A DNA stretch of 64,000 nucleotides from positions 1 to 64,000 of the forward strand of contig CANMAI010000009.1 in NCBI GenBank assembly GCA_947495795.1, given 5' to 3'. Below are positions 27,257-36,089 of this stretch, one piece after another. The position numbers and the translations under genes are program-made. The stretch comes from an uncultured Paracoccaceae bacterium (GTDB taxonomy: Bacteria > Pseudomonadota > Alphaproteobacteria > Rhodobacterales > Rhodobacteraceae). Every line of letters starts with the position of its first letter. Within the stretch, counting starts at the first letter, position 1. The notes beneath the pieces are model-generated. The model searched no databases, was not told the origin of the DNA, and saw only the letters and a program-made list of their open reading frames with translations.

Positions 27257-27751
27257 ATGTATACATTCACTCCAGAACAGGCAGAAGACGCGGACGAGGT
27301 CGAATATCTTTTTGATCTCGCATTCGCTCCGGGCCGGACAGCGCTGAGCTCCTACCGTTTGAGGGATGGCGTTGATGCGCTGACCGAATTGTCACGCGTC
27401 TGCAGGGATGAGTTCGGCGTGCTGGCCGGTGCCATTCGTTTCTGGCCAGTTGTGATTGGCGAGGCGCGTGCTCCAGCAGTGCTTTTGGGGCCGATTGCGG
27501 TGCATCCTACACGGCAGGGAGAAGGACTTGGTGCCGCGCTGGTGGGGGAAGGGCTTGCTGCTGCGCGTGCAGAAGGTTGGACACGCGTCTTACTGATTGG
27601 CGATGCGCCTTACTACGGCCGATTCGGATTTCGTCTACTGGAAGGCATCGAGTTTCCACCGCCGACCAATCCGAAAAGGGTCCTTGGGCGGGATCTGGCT
27701 GCGAGCGCTTTTGACGGCGTATCAGGCCGGGTGTTTCCCATAAAAAGCTGA
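27257..27751 (+). CDS. GNAT acetyltransferase, YhbS-like
   Basis: 164 residues with the acetyl-CoA loop VHPTRQGEGLGAALVGEGL and the C-terminal YYGRFGFRLL typical of YhbS-type N-acetyltransferases. Divergent from the flavin reductase gene across 220 nt of non-coding sequence and convergent with the hybrid kinase. Substrate unknown. Confidence 0.88.
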   Translation: MYTFTPEQAEDADEVEYLFDLAFAPGRTALSSYRLRDGVDALTELSRVCRDEFGVLAGAIRFWPVVIGEARAPAVLLGPIAVHPTRQGEGLGAALVGEGLAAARAEGWTRVLLIGDAPYYGRFGFRLLEGIEFPPPTNPKRVLGRDLAASAFDGVSGRVFPIKS

Positions 27752-27776
27752 GACGAATGTGTATTGGGTCGAGCTT

Positions 27777-29969
27777 TCAGCGCGCCGCATTCAGAAATTT
27801 CTGTAGCTTTTCACGATCAATCGGCTTGGCTATGAGATCCATCTTCAAATCGGAGCAAGCCTTTCGCAACGATCTGCTGCGATCCGCTGAAATGAGGCGT
27901 GCGGGGACCGAACCATATGCTGCAACAATTTCTCGGTAGAGCGTGAGGCCGTCTATCCCGCCGCCGAGTTGGTAATCCAATAGGAGCGCATCAGGTATAA
28001 GCTGGATTTCAGATAGTAGCTCCAGCGCTTCCTCTCCAGAATGAGCGTGAATGACCTGACCCTGCCATCCTTCGATCATCACGCTGATCGCGTTGGCGAG
28101 TTGAGGGTCGTTCTCCACAAGAAGAACGATAAGGCCACTCAAAAGGTGATCTGCTTTTTCGGCCGGATCGACGGGTTTGTTTTCGTAGCGAAGTTCTCCC
28201 TTCGGGATTGGAACGTTAAGCGAGAAGCAGCTTCCGCTTCCGGGCATGGACCAGAGGCCAAGGGGATGGCCAAGGCTGGCGCATGCACGTTCGACAATAG
28301 CGAGGCCCAGCCCGAGGCCACCGTCTGCCATATCCCCGTCGAGCCGCTTGAATTCGCCAAAAATCGCTGTCTGGTCTTTCTCTGCGATGCCCTTTCCGGT
28401 ATCCCAGACTTCAATCCGAGCAGAGCTGCCGTTGCGGCGCATGCCTACCAAGATCTTTCCGTTATCGGTATAACGGATCGCGTTGGAAATCAGGTTCTGA
28501 ATGATTCTGCGAAGATAGCCGGGATCGCTTTTGACGGTGAGCGAGGTTTCCACAATCCGAAGATCAAGCCCTTTCGCGGCGGCGACCGGCTCAAGCTCGT
28601 CCCGCAGGGGCCCGAGGATGGCACTGAGCTGTACGGGCTGGACTTCGAAAGCGGCCTTGCCGGAGTCCAACCTCGATATGTCGAGCAGGGCTTCGATAAT
28701 CTGTTCTACGCCGGCCAGCGCGGTTTCCGCCTTGCCGATCACACCTAGGACGTCAGCCTCCGCAGTTCTGTCGGACAGGGAAGACACAAAGAGCTTTGCC
28801 GCGGAAAGAGGTTGCAACAGATCGTGGCTCGCAGCCGCGACGAAGCGGGATTTTGAAGCGTTCGCCCGCTCAGCTTCAGCAAGCGCTACTCCAAGCTCCT
28901 GCGTTCGCTCTTCCACACGTTTCTCCAGCATTTCATTCATCTCAAAGAGGGCGCGGCCAGCCTCCCTCTCCGCCGTCACGTCCGTAAAGCTGATCACGAA
29001 ACCATGGTCTGGCATTTCCTGAGCAAAGACGCTGAGGGTTCTTGCTGTATCGCGAGTCACTTCAAAGGCGATGGGTTTGCGACCGGTATTTGTGTTTGTC
29101 CAGCGCGTGAGCCTCTCTGCATCAAAGCCGGGTGAAAACTCGATCTGGTCTTCCAGTCTGTTGAGAAGGACTGAAAAACTCAACCCAAGAGCGGAGGACT
29201 GGGCCGGAAGATCGAGCAAGCTGTCCATCTTCTTGTTCCAACCGACCAGTTTCTGGTTGCGATCAAAGATGCAGACACCCTGATTGAGATGATCGAGGGT
29301 CGCGCCAAGCAGTTGGGCCTGCTGATCGCGTATCTTGTCCCTCTCCAGCCGCTCCAGCCGGATGATATCCGTTACGTCCGTTTGCAGAATAACGGTTCCG
29401 CCACGGGATGTTCTATGTTCGCTGACCTGAAGCCAGCGATCCCAGATCAGACTGACGTTGAAGACGACGTGGTTGTCGCCGTGTCGCTCCATCCGCCGCT
29501 TTGCCCATTCATGCCCTGTTTCGTTCTCCGGGAGGGCCAGAAACTTGCTGCTGGAAATGAGATCGACGTAGTCAGCAAACTTAAGCCCTGCGACAAGACC
29601 GCCCGTGATATCCAAGAGATCCCGGCAGAAACGGCTGTTGGAGAGAACCAGTTCATCTTCCTGATCAAAGAGTGCAAACCCTTCGCTGATTGTCTCTATT
29701 GCTTCCGTCAAGTTGGCGCGCGCGGCCTCTGTCTCAAGATTGGCCTCTGCCAGACGCGCATTCGAATCCTGAAGCAGATCAAGAGTACGTTCAAGATCGA
29801 GCGTGCGCTCCCTGACCTTCGCTTCCAGAAGAGCGGCCCGCTCAAACTGGGCGTAGGCAAGGCCGGATTGTTCGCTTTTCTGCTCTACACGACGCATGAG
29901 CGAGCGTGTGATCTGAATGAGTTTTTCGTTCTGGCGTTCAACGCTGTCAGATGGGTTGATCAGGGACAT
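27777..29969 (-). CDS. Hybrid sensor histidine kinase (NahK/ErcS'-like)
   Basis: 730 cytoplasmic residues with no membrane segment. An N-terminal coiled coil (about 1-90) is followed by two PAS domains (about 90-205 and 215-340), a second coiled coil, HisKA with the phospho-acceptor in ASHDLLQPLSA, HATPase_c (NLISNAIRYTDNG, DTGKGI, GLGLGLAIV) and a C-terminal receiver with LVENDP and DALLLDYQL. The order PAS-PAS-kinase-receiver and the adjacent FIST gene match the NosP-NahK pair of Pseudomonas aeruginosa. It starts 6 nt after the FIST gene. The final response regulator could be the LuxR-type protein two genes upstream, through a phosphotransfer protein not seen here. Confidence 0.92.
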   Translation of the reverse strand: MSLINPSDSVERQNEKLIQITRSLMRRVEQKSEQSGLAYAQFERAALLEAKVRERTLDLERTLDLLQDSNARLAEANLETEAARANLTEAIETISEGFALFDQEDELVLSNSRFCRDLLDITGGLVAGLKFADYVDLISSSKFLALPENETGHEWAKRRMERHGDNHVVFNVSLIWDRWLQVSEHRTSRGGTVILQTDVTDIIRLERLERDKIRDQQAQLLGATLDHLNQGVCIFDRNQKLVGWNKKMDSLLDLPAQSSALGLSFSVLLNRLEDQIEFSPGFDAERLTRWTNTNTGRKPIAFEVTRDTARTLSVFAQEMPDHGFVISFTDVTAEREAGRALFEMNEMLEKRVEERTQELGVALAEAERANASKSRFVAAASHDLLQPLSAAKLFVSSLSDRTAEADVLGVIGKAETALAGVEQIIEALLDISRLDSGKAAFEVQPVQLSAILGPLRDELEPVAAAKGLDLRIVETSLTVKSDPGYLRRIIQNLISNAIRYTDNGKILVGMRRNGSSARIEVWDTGKGIAEKDQTAIFGEFKRLDGDMADGGLGLGLAIVERACASLGHPLGLWSMPGSGSCFSLNVPIPKGELRYENKPVDPAEKADHLLSGLIVLLVENDPQLANAISVMIEGWQGQVIHAHSGEEALELLSEIQLIPDALLLDYQLGGGIDGLTLYREIVAAYGSVPARLISADRSRSLRKACSDLKMDLIAKPIDREKLQKFLNAAR

Positions 29970-29975
29970 GGGAGT

Positions 29976-31166
29976 TTAAAGATCGCTGGGAGGCGGGTGA
30001 GGGTAAATCGCGACACCCGTCATTGTGTGGTTCACATGAAGAGGGCCAATCTGCTCGCCATATGTGGAGAAACCAATCACCTTGTGCCGTGAGAGTACGC
30101 TGGAGACCGAGTGTGCAATTTGTGTTTGCTCCGCCTCTATCCGGCGCAGGATGCAATCGCAGCCGATAATTGCTCCGGGCCGATCGCTGGTTGTCAGTGC
30201 CGAAAGCTCATCTTCCAAATGGGCGGCCATGCTTTCGGAGTTCGCAACGGTGAGAACCATCCCTTCATCTATGGCCGAGAAGAAAACGAGTTCGCCCTTG
30301 GAGTTCACCCTTTGAATGGCGCGTACATGGTGTGAGCCGCCAATGCGTACAACGACGGGGTGCGAGGCGAAGGTAAAGGGATCAAGCTGTTCCGGGTCTT
30401 TACCCACAATGCGCGCATATTCGCGAGCCGCAGGCTCTGCATTGATTTCCTTTACAATCCGTTGTCCCGGATCTGCGTCGGTTACAACCATGTGCTGTTC
30501 CGTGGGAACGAGATGGTTGAGGCTGAAAACACGCGTCTTGCAATCGGTAGCAATCAGGGCGAGCACTGCGGCATTCGATTGGATTTGGCCATTAAGGGCA
30601 ACAAGAGCCACCTCGAAATCAACACCATCTCCTGCCGAGCCGCCAAAGAGCGGAAGGCCTGCAAGTGCAGGAGACAGTGCGGCTGCGAGAACGTCTTCCT
30701 TGAGAGACAGCCCGTCAACCAGAAGGAATGCGAACCCGTTCTCTTTATCTGTATTGCGTTTCTGCAGGTCGAGGCGCTTTTGTATGATGCTGTCTGCAAG
30801 TTCCTGATGGTTGAGATCATCCAGGCCCTCAATGAGGGTGCAATTTGAGGCGAAATGTTTTGTGGGCCAGCCGATTGCCACGATAAGCCCCTCGTCATAG
30901 CCCTCAACGCCAATCTCTCCAGCGGTTGTGCAGGCGACAACATCCGTACCTGGAAAGGCATCACTGGCTTGCGCAATAACCTGCTTGAAATCGGCGTCAG
31001 GCGAGACAAGGAGATGTAGGAGTGCAAGGTCCTCTCCACCAACAAGGTTTGAAAGGCATGCAATAGCGTCGGGCTCGTTCCAGCGCACCTGAGCTGTTCG
31101 CAATAGATTCGCGCTTTGAGTGCCGCCTTCCTGAGGCGACAGTAAGGTGTCTGCTGTTTTCAGCAT
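29976..31166 (-). CDS. FIST N/C-domain sensory protein (NosP-like)
   Basis: 396 residues: FIST_N (about 30-215; AFPGTDVVACTTAGEIGVEGY and LPLFGGSAGDG) and FIST_C (about 225-380; FSLNHLVPTEQ, GCDCILRR and VIGFSTYGEQIGPLHVNHTM, quoted in part). FIST domains sense small ligands; in NosP of Pseudomonas the family member binds heme and nitric oxide and controls the adjacent kinase. Here it sits between the LuxR-type regulator (38 nt) and the hybrid kinase (6 nt). The ligand is not readable from the sequence. Confidence 0.9.
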   Translation of the reverse strand: MLKTADTLLSPQEGGTQSANLLRTAQVRWNEPDAIACLSNLVGGEDLALLHLLVSPDADFKQVIAQASDAFPGTDVVACTTAGEIGVEGYDEGLIVAIGWPTKHFASNCTLIEGLDDLNHQELADSIIQKRLDLQKRNTDKENGFAFLLVDGLSLKEDVLAAALSPALAGLPLFGGSAGDGVDFEVALVALNGQIQSNAAVLALIATDCKTRVFSLNHLVPTEQHMVVTDADPGQRIVKEINAEPAAREYARIVGKDPEQLDPFTFASHPVVVRIGGSHHVRAIQRVNSKGELVFFSAIDEGMVLTVANSESMAAHLEDELSALTTSDRPGAIIGCDCILRRIEAEQTQIAHSVSSVLSRHKVIGFSTYGEQIGPLHVNHTMTGVAIYPHPPPSDL

Positions 31167-31204
31167 TTTAGTGGTTTTTCTCCCTAGCCTTAACGATATG
31201 AGGC

Positions 31205-31906
31205 TCAGGGAGATTTTGGCAAGACATTTGCAAACTTGGCATCCTGCGCCACAAGCACAGCCTGGGTGCGGCTTTGAACGCCGAGCTTGCGCATGATTGC
31301 TGTGACATGCGCCTTTACTGTTGTCTCTGCTATGGAGAGATCGAAGGCGATCTGCTTGTTGAGTTTGCCTTCGCAGATCAGTTGCAGGATGCGGCCCTGC
31401 TGGTTGGTGAGCGATGAGAGACGCGTGAGAGTATCCGGGCCGTCGTCCACTACACCTGCATCTACAAAGCCTGCCGGACGATAAACCTTTCCTTCGGCAA
31501 TGCAGGTTATAGCGTCCCTGAACACAGAGCGATGACTGTGCTTTGGCACGAAGCCAGCGGCGCCGGAGCGGATGGCACCACTGATAATCGAGTTGTCCGT
31601 CATTGAGGAGACGATGATGACAGGTGTTTTTTCGGCGTTCCGTTTCAGGCGGATCAGACCGTCCAGACCGCTGACATCTGGCAGGTTGAGATCCAGCAAA
31701 ATGAGGGCGGGCGCTTCCTTCACAACCAGAATATCAAGCGCTGCTTCCATTCGGCTGGCTGTTACAACGTTGGAGAAATCGGCTACCGACTTGAGCGTCA
31801 GTTCCAGGGCGTCGCAAAAAAGCGGGTGATCATCGATTACGAGAGCCCAGTTGTTCTGATCGTTCTCAATCATAGGGCCTTTGGGGGCTGCGGTTTGAAG
31901 AGACAT
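31205..31906 (-). CDS. LuxR/NarL-family response regulator
   Basis: 233 residues. A receiver domain (IDDHPLF, phospho-acceptor Asp in LILLDLNLPD, switch region VIIVSSM, Lys in GFVPKHSH) is joined to a LuxR-type helix-turn-helix (LSSLTNQQGRILQLICEGKL, NKQIAFDLSIAETTVKAHV). It is on the same strand as the PQQ alcohol dehydrogenase, 104 nt after it, and is followed by the FIST and kinase genes, as ErdR-type regulators accompany alcohol dehydrogenase genes in Pseudomonas. The start at 31906 has only a weak ribosome site. Confidence 0.92.
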   Translation of the reverse strand: MSLQTAAPKGPMIENDQNNWALVIDDHPLFCDALELTLKSVADFSNVVTASRMEAALDILVVKEAPALILLDLNLPDVSGLDGLIRLKRNAEKTPVIIVSSMTDNSIISGAIRSGAAGFVPKHSHRSVFRDAITCIAEGKVYRPAGFVDAGVVDDGPDTLTRLSSLTNQQGRILQLICEGKLNKQIAFDLSIAETTVKAHVTAIMRKLGVQSRTQAVLVAQDAKFANVLPKSP

Positions 31907-32010
31907 ATCCGAAACCTATCGTGAGTCAGGAGAGGCGTCACTTGCCAAAAAGCCAGATACTCCAGAATTGCGCACCCCCGGCAGGGATGCGCTGATGTTA
32001 AGTGCAGTGC

Positions 32011-33774
32011 TCAGTTCGAAGCCAGTTGCTTGGGCAGGCGGAACGTCCAGAGCAGACCACCCTGATTAAGATAGTTCACCTTCTTGGCAACCTCTCCACC
32101 CCAGAGTGGTACGGCACCACCCCAGCCTGAAATGACGGTAACGTATTGCTCGCCGTCCTGCATCCATGTGATGGGCTGGCCAACGATGCCGGATCCCGTC
32201 TGGAAGGACCAGAGTTCCTCTCCGGTTTCATCATCAAAGGCGATAAAGTGGCCTTCCGGCGTGCCTGTGAAGACGAGGCCCCCTGCGGTTGTCATCACGC
32301 CACCCCAGAGTGGAGCGTCATTCTTGAACTCCCACTTGATCTCGCCCGTATCGGGGTCAATCGCTTTCAGGCTGCCGATATGATCCTCGTAGTTGGGCTT
32401 GATGGTGAAGCCGGAACCGAGATAGGCAGCCCCTTTCTTGTAGGTGATTGGCTCGTTCCAGATATCCATGCCCCATTCGTTAGAGGGAACATAGAAGTTG
32501 CCGGTGCGTTGGCTGAACGCCATTGGCATCCAGTTTTTCCCGCCAAGGAATGAAGGAGATGAGAAAACAACCTCACCTTTCTTGCCATCGGCTGCTTCTG
32601 CAGGATCGCCGGGGCGGTTTGGTTCGTTGAAGATCGGACGCCCGTTCTCATCAATACCTTCTGCCCAGGTGATGTCTTTAACGAAAGGCACGGCTGAGAC
32701 GAATGCGCCATCTTCTCGGTTGAGAACGTAAAAGAAGCCGTTTCGGTCGGCAGTGGCGAAGCGCTTATTGCCGTCACGGTCCGTGTAGGCAACCACCTCG
32801 TTCACACCGTCGTAGTCCCAACCTTCGCGAGGCGTGGACTGATAATGCCATTTGATTTCGCCATTGGCAGGATCAATCCCGAGACGGCTGGCAGCATAGA
32901 GATTGTCGCCCGCGTTCCCATCGGATGGTGTGCCTGCGTTGCGCAGGTGGCTGTTCCACGGCGCGGGATTGCCCGTTCCGAAAACGAGCGTATCTGTCTC
33001 TGCATCGTAGGAGCCACCGAGCCACGTAGCTCCGCCGCCCGTTTTCCACATATCACCGGGCCATGTGGCGTTGAGCGTGCCCGTCATGGTGCTTTCTTCG
33101 CCGTTGAGCGTGCCCATATGGCCTTCGATTACGGGGCGTGTCCAAACGAGATCACCGGTTTCAGCATCGCGCGCCTGAACTTCGCCAACAATGCCGAATT
33201 CGCCGCCTGAATTGCCTGTTATCACAAGGCCATTCACGATCAGCGGCGCTGCAGTATAGCTGTAGCCCGCCTTGTAGTCGGCAATCTTCTTGCGCCAAAC
33301 CACATCGCCCGTTTTGGCGTTGAGCGCCATGATGCGAGCATCGAGAGTGCCAAAGTAGATGTTCTCACCGAAGATCGCTGCACCTCTGTTCACCACATCG
33401 CAGCACGGCAGAATGCCCTCAGGCAAACGCGCATCATATTGCCAGATTTCCTGGCCGGTTTTCACGTCAATCGCGTAAATACGGGAATAAGAGCCGGTGA
33501 TATACATCACGCCATCATGTACCAACGGCTGCGTTTCCTGGCCCCTCTGCTTCTCGCCTCCCAGGCTGAATGCCCAGGCTGGAACAAGGTTCTTAACATT
33601 GTCCGTGTTGAGCGTATCCAACGGCGAATAGCGTTGCAGATGCCGCCCCATCCCGTTGGTAAGTACATCGCCCGTTGAGGCGGTGTCGTTCAATAGATCC
33701 TGCTCTGTGACGTCGGCATAGGCGACGCTTGTCGCCATGAGCCCTGCTGTCACGGCCAAAATAAACCTGTTCAT
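32011..33774 (-). CDS. PQQ-dependent alcohol dehydrogenase, predicted lanthanide type (XoxF/PedH-like)
   Basis: 587 residues including a signal peptide (1-20, ending VAYA); periplasmic eight-bladed quinoprotein. The adjacent-cysteine disulfide CCDVVNRG (124-125), metal ligands Glu192 (GGEFG) and Asn269 (GTGNPAPWN), and the catalytic Asp320 in WDYDGVNE are present. The residue two after the catalytic Asp is Asp322, the extra carboxylate found in lanthanide-dependent XoxF and PedH and replaced by Ala or Ser in calcium enzymes. Length and lack of a fused cytochrome place it in the quinoprotein type I group. Substrate range cannot be fixed from sequence. GGGAGGA precedes the start. No pqq biosynthesis gene is in the window. 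Confidence 0.93.
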   Translation of the reverse strand: MNRFILAVTAGLMATSVAYADVTEQDLLNDTASTGDVLTNGMGRHLQRYSPLDTLNTDNVKNLVPAWAFSLGGEKQRGQETQPLVHDGVMYITGSYSRIYAIDVKTGQEIWQYDARLPEGILPCCDVVNRGAAIFGENIYFGTLDARIMALNAKTGDVVWRKKIADYKAGYSYTAAPLIVNGLVITGNSGGEFGIVGEVQARDAETGDLVWTRPVIEGHMGTLNGEESTMTGTLNATWPGDMWKTGGGATWLGGSYDAETDTLVFGTGNPAPWNSHLRNAGTPSDGNAGDNLYAASRLGIDPANGEIKWHYQSTPREGWDYDGVNEVVAYTDRDGNKRFATADRNGFFYVLNREDGAFVSAVPFVKDITWAEGIDENGRPIFNEPNRPGDPAEAADGKKGEVVFSSPSFLGGKNWMPMAFSQRTGNFYVPSNEWGMDIWNEPITYKKGAAYLGSGFTIKPNYEDHIGSLKAIDPDTGEIKWEFKNDAPLWGGVMTTAGGLVFTGTPEGHFIAFDDETGEELWSFQTGSGIVGQPITWMQDGEQYVTVISGWGGAVPLWGGEVAKKVNYLNQGGLLWTFRLPKQLASN

Positions 33775-33878
33775 CCGGTTTCCTCCCTATGCCGTTCCAT
33801 AAGGGCCGCAAGCCAAGCAAGGCAGATATCGACCCGGAGCCAGTATTCGCCGAAAGGGCAGTTCGAGATATTGAACAA

Positions 33879-33904
33879 TGGTCGTAAGATGGATTGCGGG
33901 ACCA
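33879..33904. promoter_or_regulatory. Inverted repeat in the promoter region of the PQQ dehydrogenase
   Basis: ATGGTC (33878-33883) is repeated inversely as GACCAT (33900-33905) between two divergent genes. The left arm and its flank (TGGTCGT) and the right flank (ACCAnAGT) resemble the stronger inverted repeat at 37307-37346, which also lies between divergent genes of the same cluster. Possible binding site for the LuxR-type regulator. Confidence 0.3.
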
Positions 33905-33961
33905 TAGTGCTAATGTCTGTAACTCGGGTGCAGCGTAGGGTTCAACTTGGGAGGATTGTGA

Positions 33962-34495
33962 GTGACTCGGTGGTTTTGTGTGTGTCTTTGGCTCATCTGC
34001 CATAGCGCTGCTCTGGCACAGACAGCAGGAGAGCGGAACGTTTTTCTGGAAGATGCGGCGGGCACGCGGATTCTGATCGCACACGTGATTGTCGATCAAG
34101 AGAACGGCTATTCTGTCTCAATGGCGGAAGAGCCCTTTACGGATCACTTCCTCTCCATGCGTCCTTTCAGGTGTATCGAAGGGCCCGACAAGCATTGGTG
34201 CCACGTGCCCTATCCCTACGCGATTAAGCGCGAGGTTGGGGATGACCTTACGGATCTGGAATACGATTTCCTGTTTATCTGGAAGGGAGCAACGGAATAC
34301 GGGATCAATATGTGGAACGGCGTTTACTACAAGCTCGAAGCGGAAGGAGATACCTTGGTGGGTCGATTGCATGAGATGGACATGGGCGTGCTTTCTGCGC
34401 CGCCTGAAGGTGGTGATCTGAGGCCGGTGAAAGCGAAACACATTGAGGAAAGTGATCCGGAGAGCCATTGGCTGCCTCGGCTGGTGATCGAGTAA
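33962..34495 (+). CDS. Conserved-looking exported protein next to the PQQ dehydrogenase
   Basis: 177 residues starting at GTG 33962 after GGGAGG. A signal peptide (about 1-20, ending SAALAQ) precedes a compact acidic domain with two Cys (FRCIEGPDKHWCHVPYPY) likely to form a disulfide, and FLFIWKGATEYGINMWNGVYY. I do not recognise a family. Its divergence from the alcohol dehydrogenase gene suggests joint control and a periplasmic role in the pathway. Confidence 0.7.
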   Translation: MTRWFCVCLWLICHSAALAQTAGERNVFLEDAAGTRILIAHVIVDQENGYSVSMAEEPFTDHFLSMRPFRCIEGPDKHWCHVPYPYAIKREVGDDLTDLEYDFLFIWKGATEYGINMWNGVYYKLEAEGDTLVGRLHEMDMGVLSAPPEGGDLRPVKAKHIEESDPESHWLPRLVIE

Positions 34496-34529
34496 CGGTC
34501 TTTGTTCGCTGGGTCTGGAAAGGGCGCGC

Positions 34530-35066
34530 TCAAAACAGCGGCGCGTACTTCCAATCGTCGGCGTCGGGTGTCACTTCATCGAGATCGTAATTCGCACCCT
34601 GAAGACGTTTCGCGATCAAAAGCCCATCTTCCGCGGCCTCATCCACATAGCTGCGGCCAAGAGCTTCATCCTGCGGCACTCCGTGGCCCCGCATCAGATC
34701 CAGCCCGTAGTTGAATTTCCCCACTGGATCACCCAGATCGGCCGCGCGCTTGTCCCATTCAGCGGCGCTGTCGGGATCGTAATCACCACCGAGGCCGTTA
34801 TTGTCCAATTGGCTCATCCAGTGCATGGCACCTGTATAGCCTGCTGCTGCGCAAGCCTCGAACACCTGGCGGGCCTGAACGTGCCGCCCTGCCTTAGTAA
34901 TGAAGTAGCCTGATGCACAGGACGACATATCAACCTCTCCGCGCGCGGCGTTTTCCAGCACGCGGTTGATGGACATTTCTTCCGGATTGAGTGTTCCGCC
35001 GTCTTCCATGTCTTCCGCGAGAACCGGAGACGACAGGAGGAGGAGCATGGCAAAAGCGTGTTTCAT
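34530..35066 (-). CDS. Exported Sel1-repeat-like protein
   Basis: 178 residues with a signal peptide (1-17, ending PVLAED). Sel1/TPR-type helical repeats are visible: AGYTGAMHWMSQLDNNGLGG, then AADLGDPVGKFNYGLDLMRGHGVPQDEALG (core GKFNYGLDLMRGHGVPQDEA). Such repeats bind proteins; Sel1-type proteins accompany PQQ dehydrogenase clusters. It lies 62 nt downstream of the beta-propeller gene on the same strand. Confidence 0.8.
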   Translation of the reverse strand: MKHAFAMLLLLSSPVLAEDMEDGGTLNPEEMSINRVLENAARGEVDMSSCASGYFITKAGRHVQARQVFEACAAAGYTGAMHWMSQLDNNGLGGDYDPDSAAEWDKRAADLGDPVGKFNYGLDLMRGHGVPQDEALGRSYVDEAAEDGLLIAKRLQGANYDLDEVTPDADDWKYAPLF

Positions 35067-35128
35067 GAACTTCTAAATAGCATATTCTCAGCCGCCTTGC
35101 AGCAATGCGAAGGTCGCAACCACCCTTA

Positions 35129-36088
35129 TCAAGGTCGGAACGCGGCACCCCACGGGAAACGCCCCACCTTGATTGACTTGATAGGTTTGCGGCTGCCAAC
35201 ATCGATAACGGTTACATCGCCCGATACACCATTTGTCGTGAAAAGCCGGGAGTGGTCCGCGTTGAAAGCCATGTGCCAGACACGGCGACCCACCAGAATG
35301 TACTCCTCAACCTCGAACGTCTCACCATTCACCACGGCCACGTGATTGGATGGGCCAAGGGCCACAAAAGCATGGGTATCGCCGGGCGTGAATTCAAAGC
35401 CGACAGGCTGCACGCGATCCGGATGGATGTTGGGTACATCAAAGCTGATCTTGGCTTTCTCAGCCTGCGTCGCTACGTCAAAAACCGTGATTGTGCCGCC
35501 GATCTCGGAGCTTACCCAAAGCTCCGTGCCTTCCTTGGCAAATTCTGCGTGGCGGGGACGACTGTCCACAAGTGTATTCGCGAAAAGCTCCTGCGTTTCA
35601 GTATCAATCCAATGCGCCATGTTGGTTGTCTCGGACGTGGTGATGGCAATCTTACCGTCGGGTGAGACGGCCATGCCCTCAGGCTCAATCCCCACATCAA
35701 TCTGGGCCACGACCTTGCGTGTTTCGGTATCTACAACGGTGGTGATCGCATCATCCTCATTGGCGATGTAGAGATGGCGATCATCGGGATGCAGAACGAA
35801 CTGTTCCGGGTCTTCGCCCGATGGAAGATCATGCAGGATCTTGCCGGTCTCCGGATCCATCACCTGCACGGTGTCGCTATCCGATGCACAGATATAGACG
35901 CGGCTGAAGTCCTTGGAGAAGGTGATGCCGCGCGGGCGCTCACCTGTCTCATAGGTTCGGACAACCTCCAGAGTATCGGTATCTATTATGCTGATCGTGT
36001 CGTCTTTTTCGTTGGTTACCCAGATCTCACCGGCATGAACCGGGAGGCTGAGTGCCAAAAATAGGGGGGCGAGTTTCAGGGGGGGCAT
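35129..36088 (-). CDS. PQQ-associated YVTN beta-propeller protein
   Basis: 319 residues with a signal peptide (1-22, ending PVHAG). Seven-bladed propeller repeats are clear: EIWVTNEKDDTISIIDTDTL, RVYICASDSDTVQVMDPETG, HLYIANEDDAITTVVDTET and LFTTNGVSGDVTVIDVGS. Proteins of this kind are encoded with PQQ-dependent alcohol oxidation genes. The ATG at 36088 follows the preceding stop by 1 nt with GAGGAG upstream, so it is tightly coupled to the binding-protein gene. Confidence 0.9.
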   Translation of the reverse strand: MPPLKLAPLFLALSLPVHAGEIWVTNEKDDTISIIDTDTLEVVRTYETGERPRGITFSKDFSRVYICASDSDTVQVMDPETGKILHDLPSGEDPEQFVLHPDDRHLYIANEDDAITTVVDTETRKVVAQIDVGIEPEGMAVSPDGKIAITTSETTNMAHWIDTETQELFANTLVDSRPRHAEFAKEGTELWVSSEIGGTITVFDVATQAEKAKISFDVPNIHPDRVQPVGFEFTPGDTHAFVALGPSNHVAVVNGETFEVEEYILVGRRVWHMAFNADHSRLFTTNGVSGDVTVIDVGSRKPIKSIKVGRFPWGAAFRP

Positions 36089-36089
36089 A

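Noticed and set aside
32011-33774. Calcium-dependent methanol dehydrogenase MxaF
   Set aside because: The residue two after the catalytic Asp is Asp rather than Ala, and no mxaI or mxaG gene is present.
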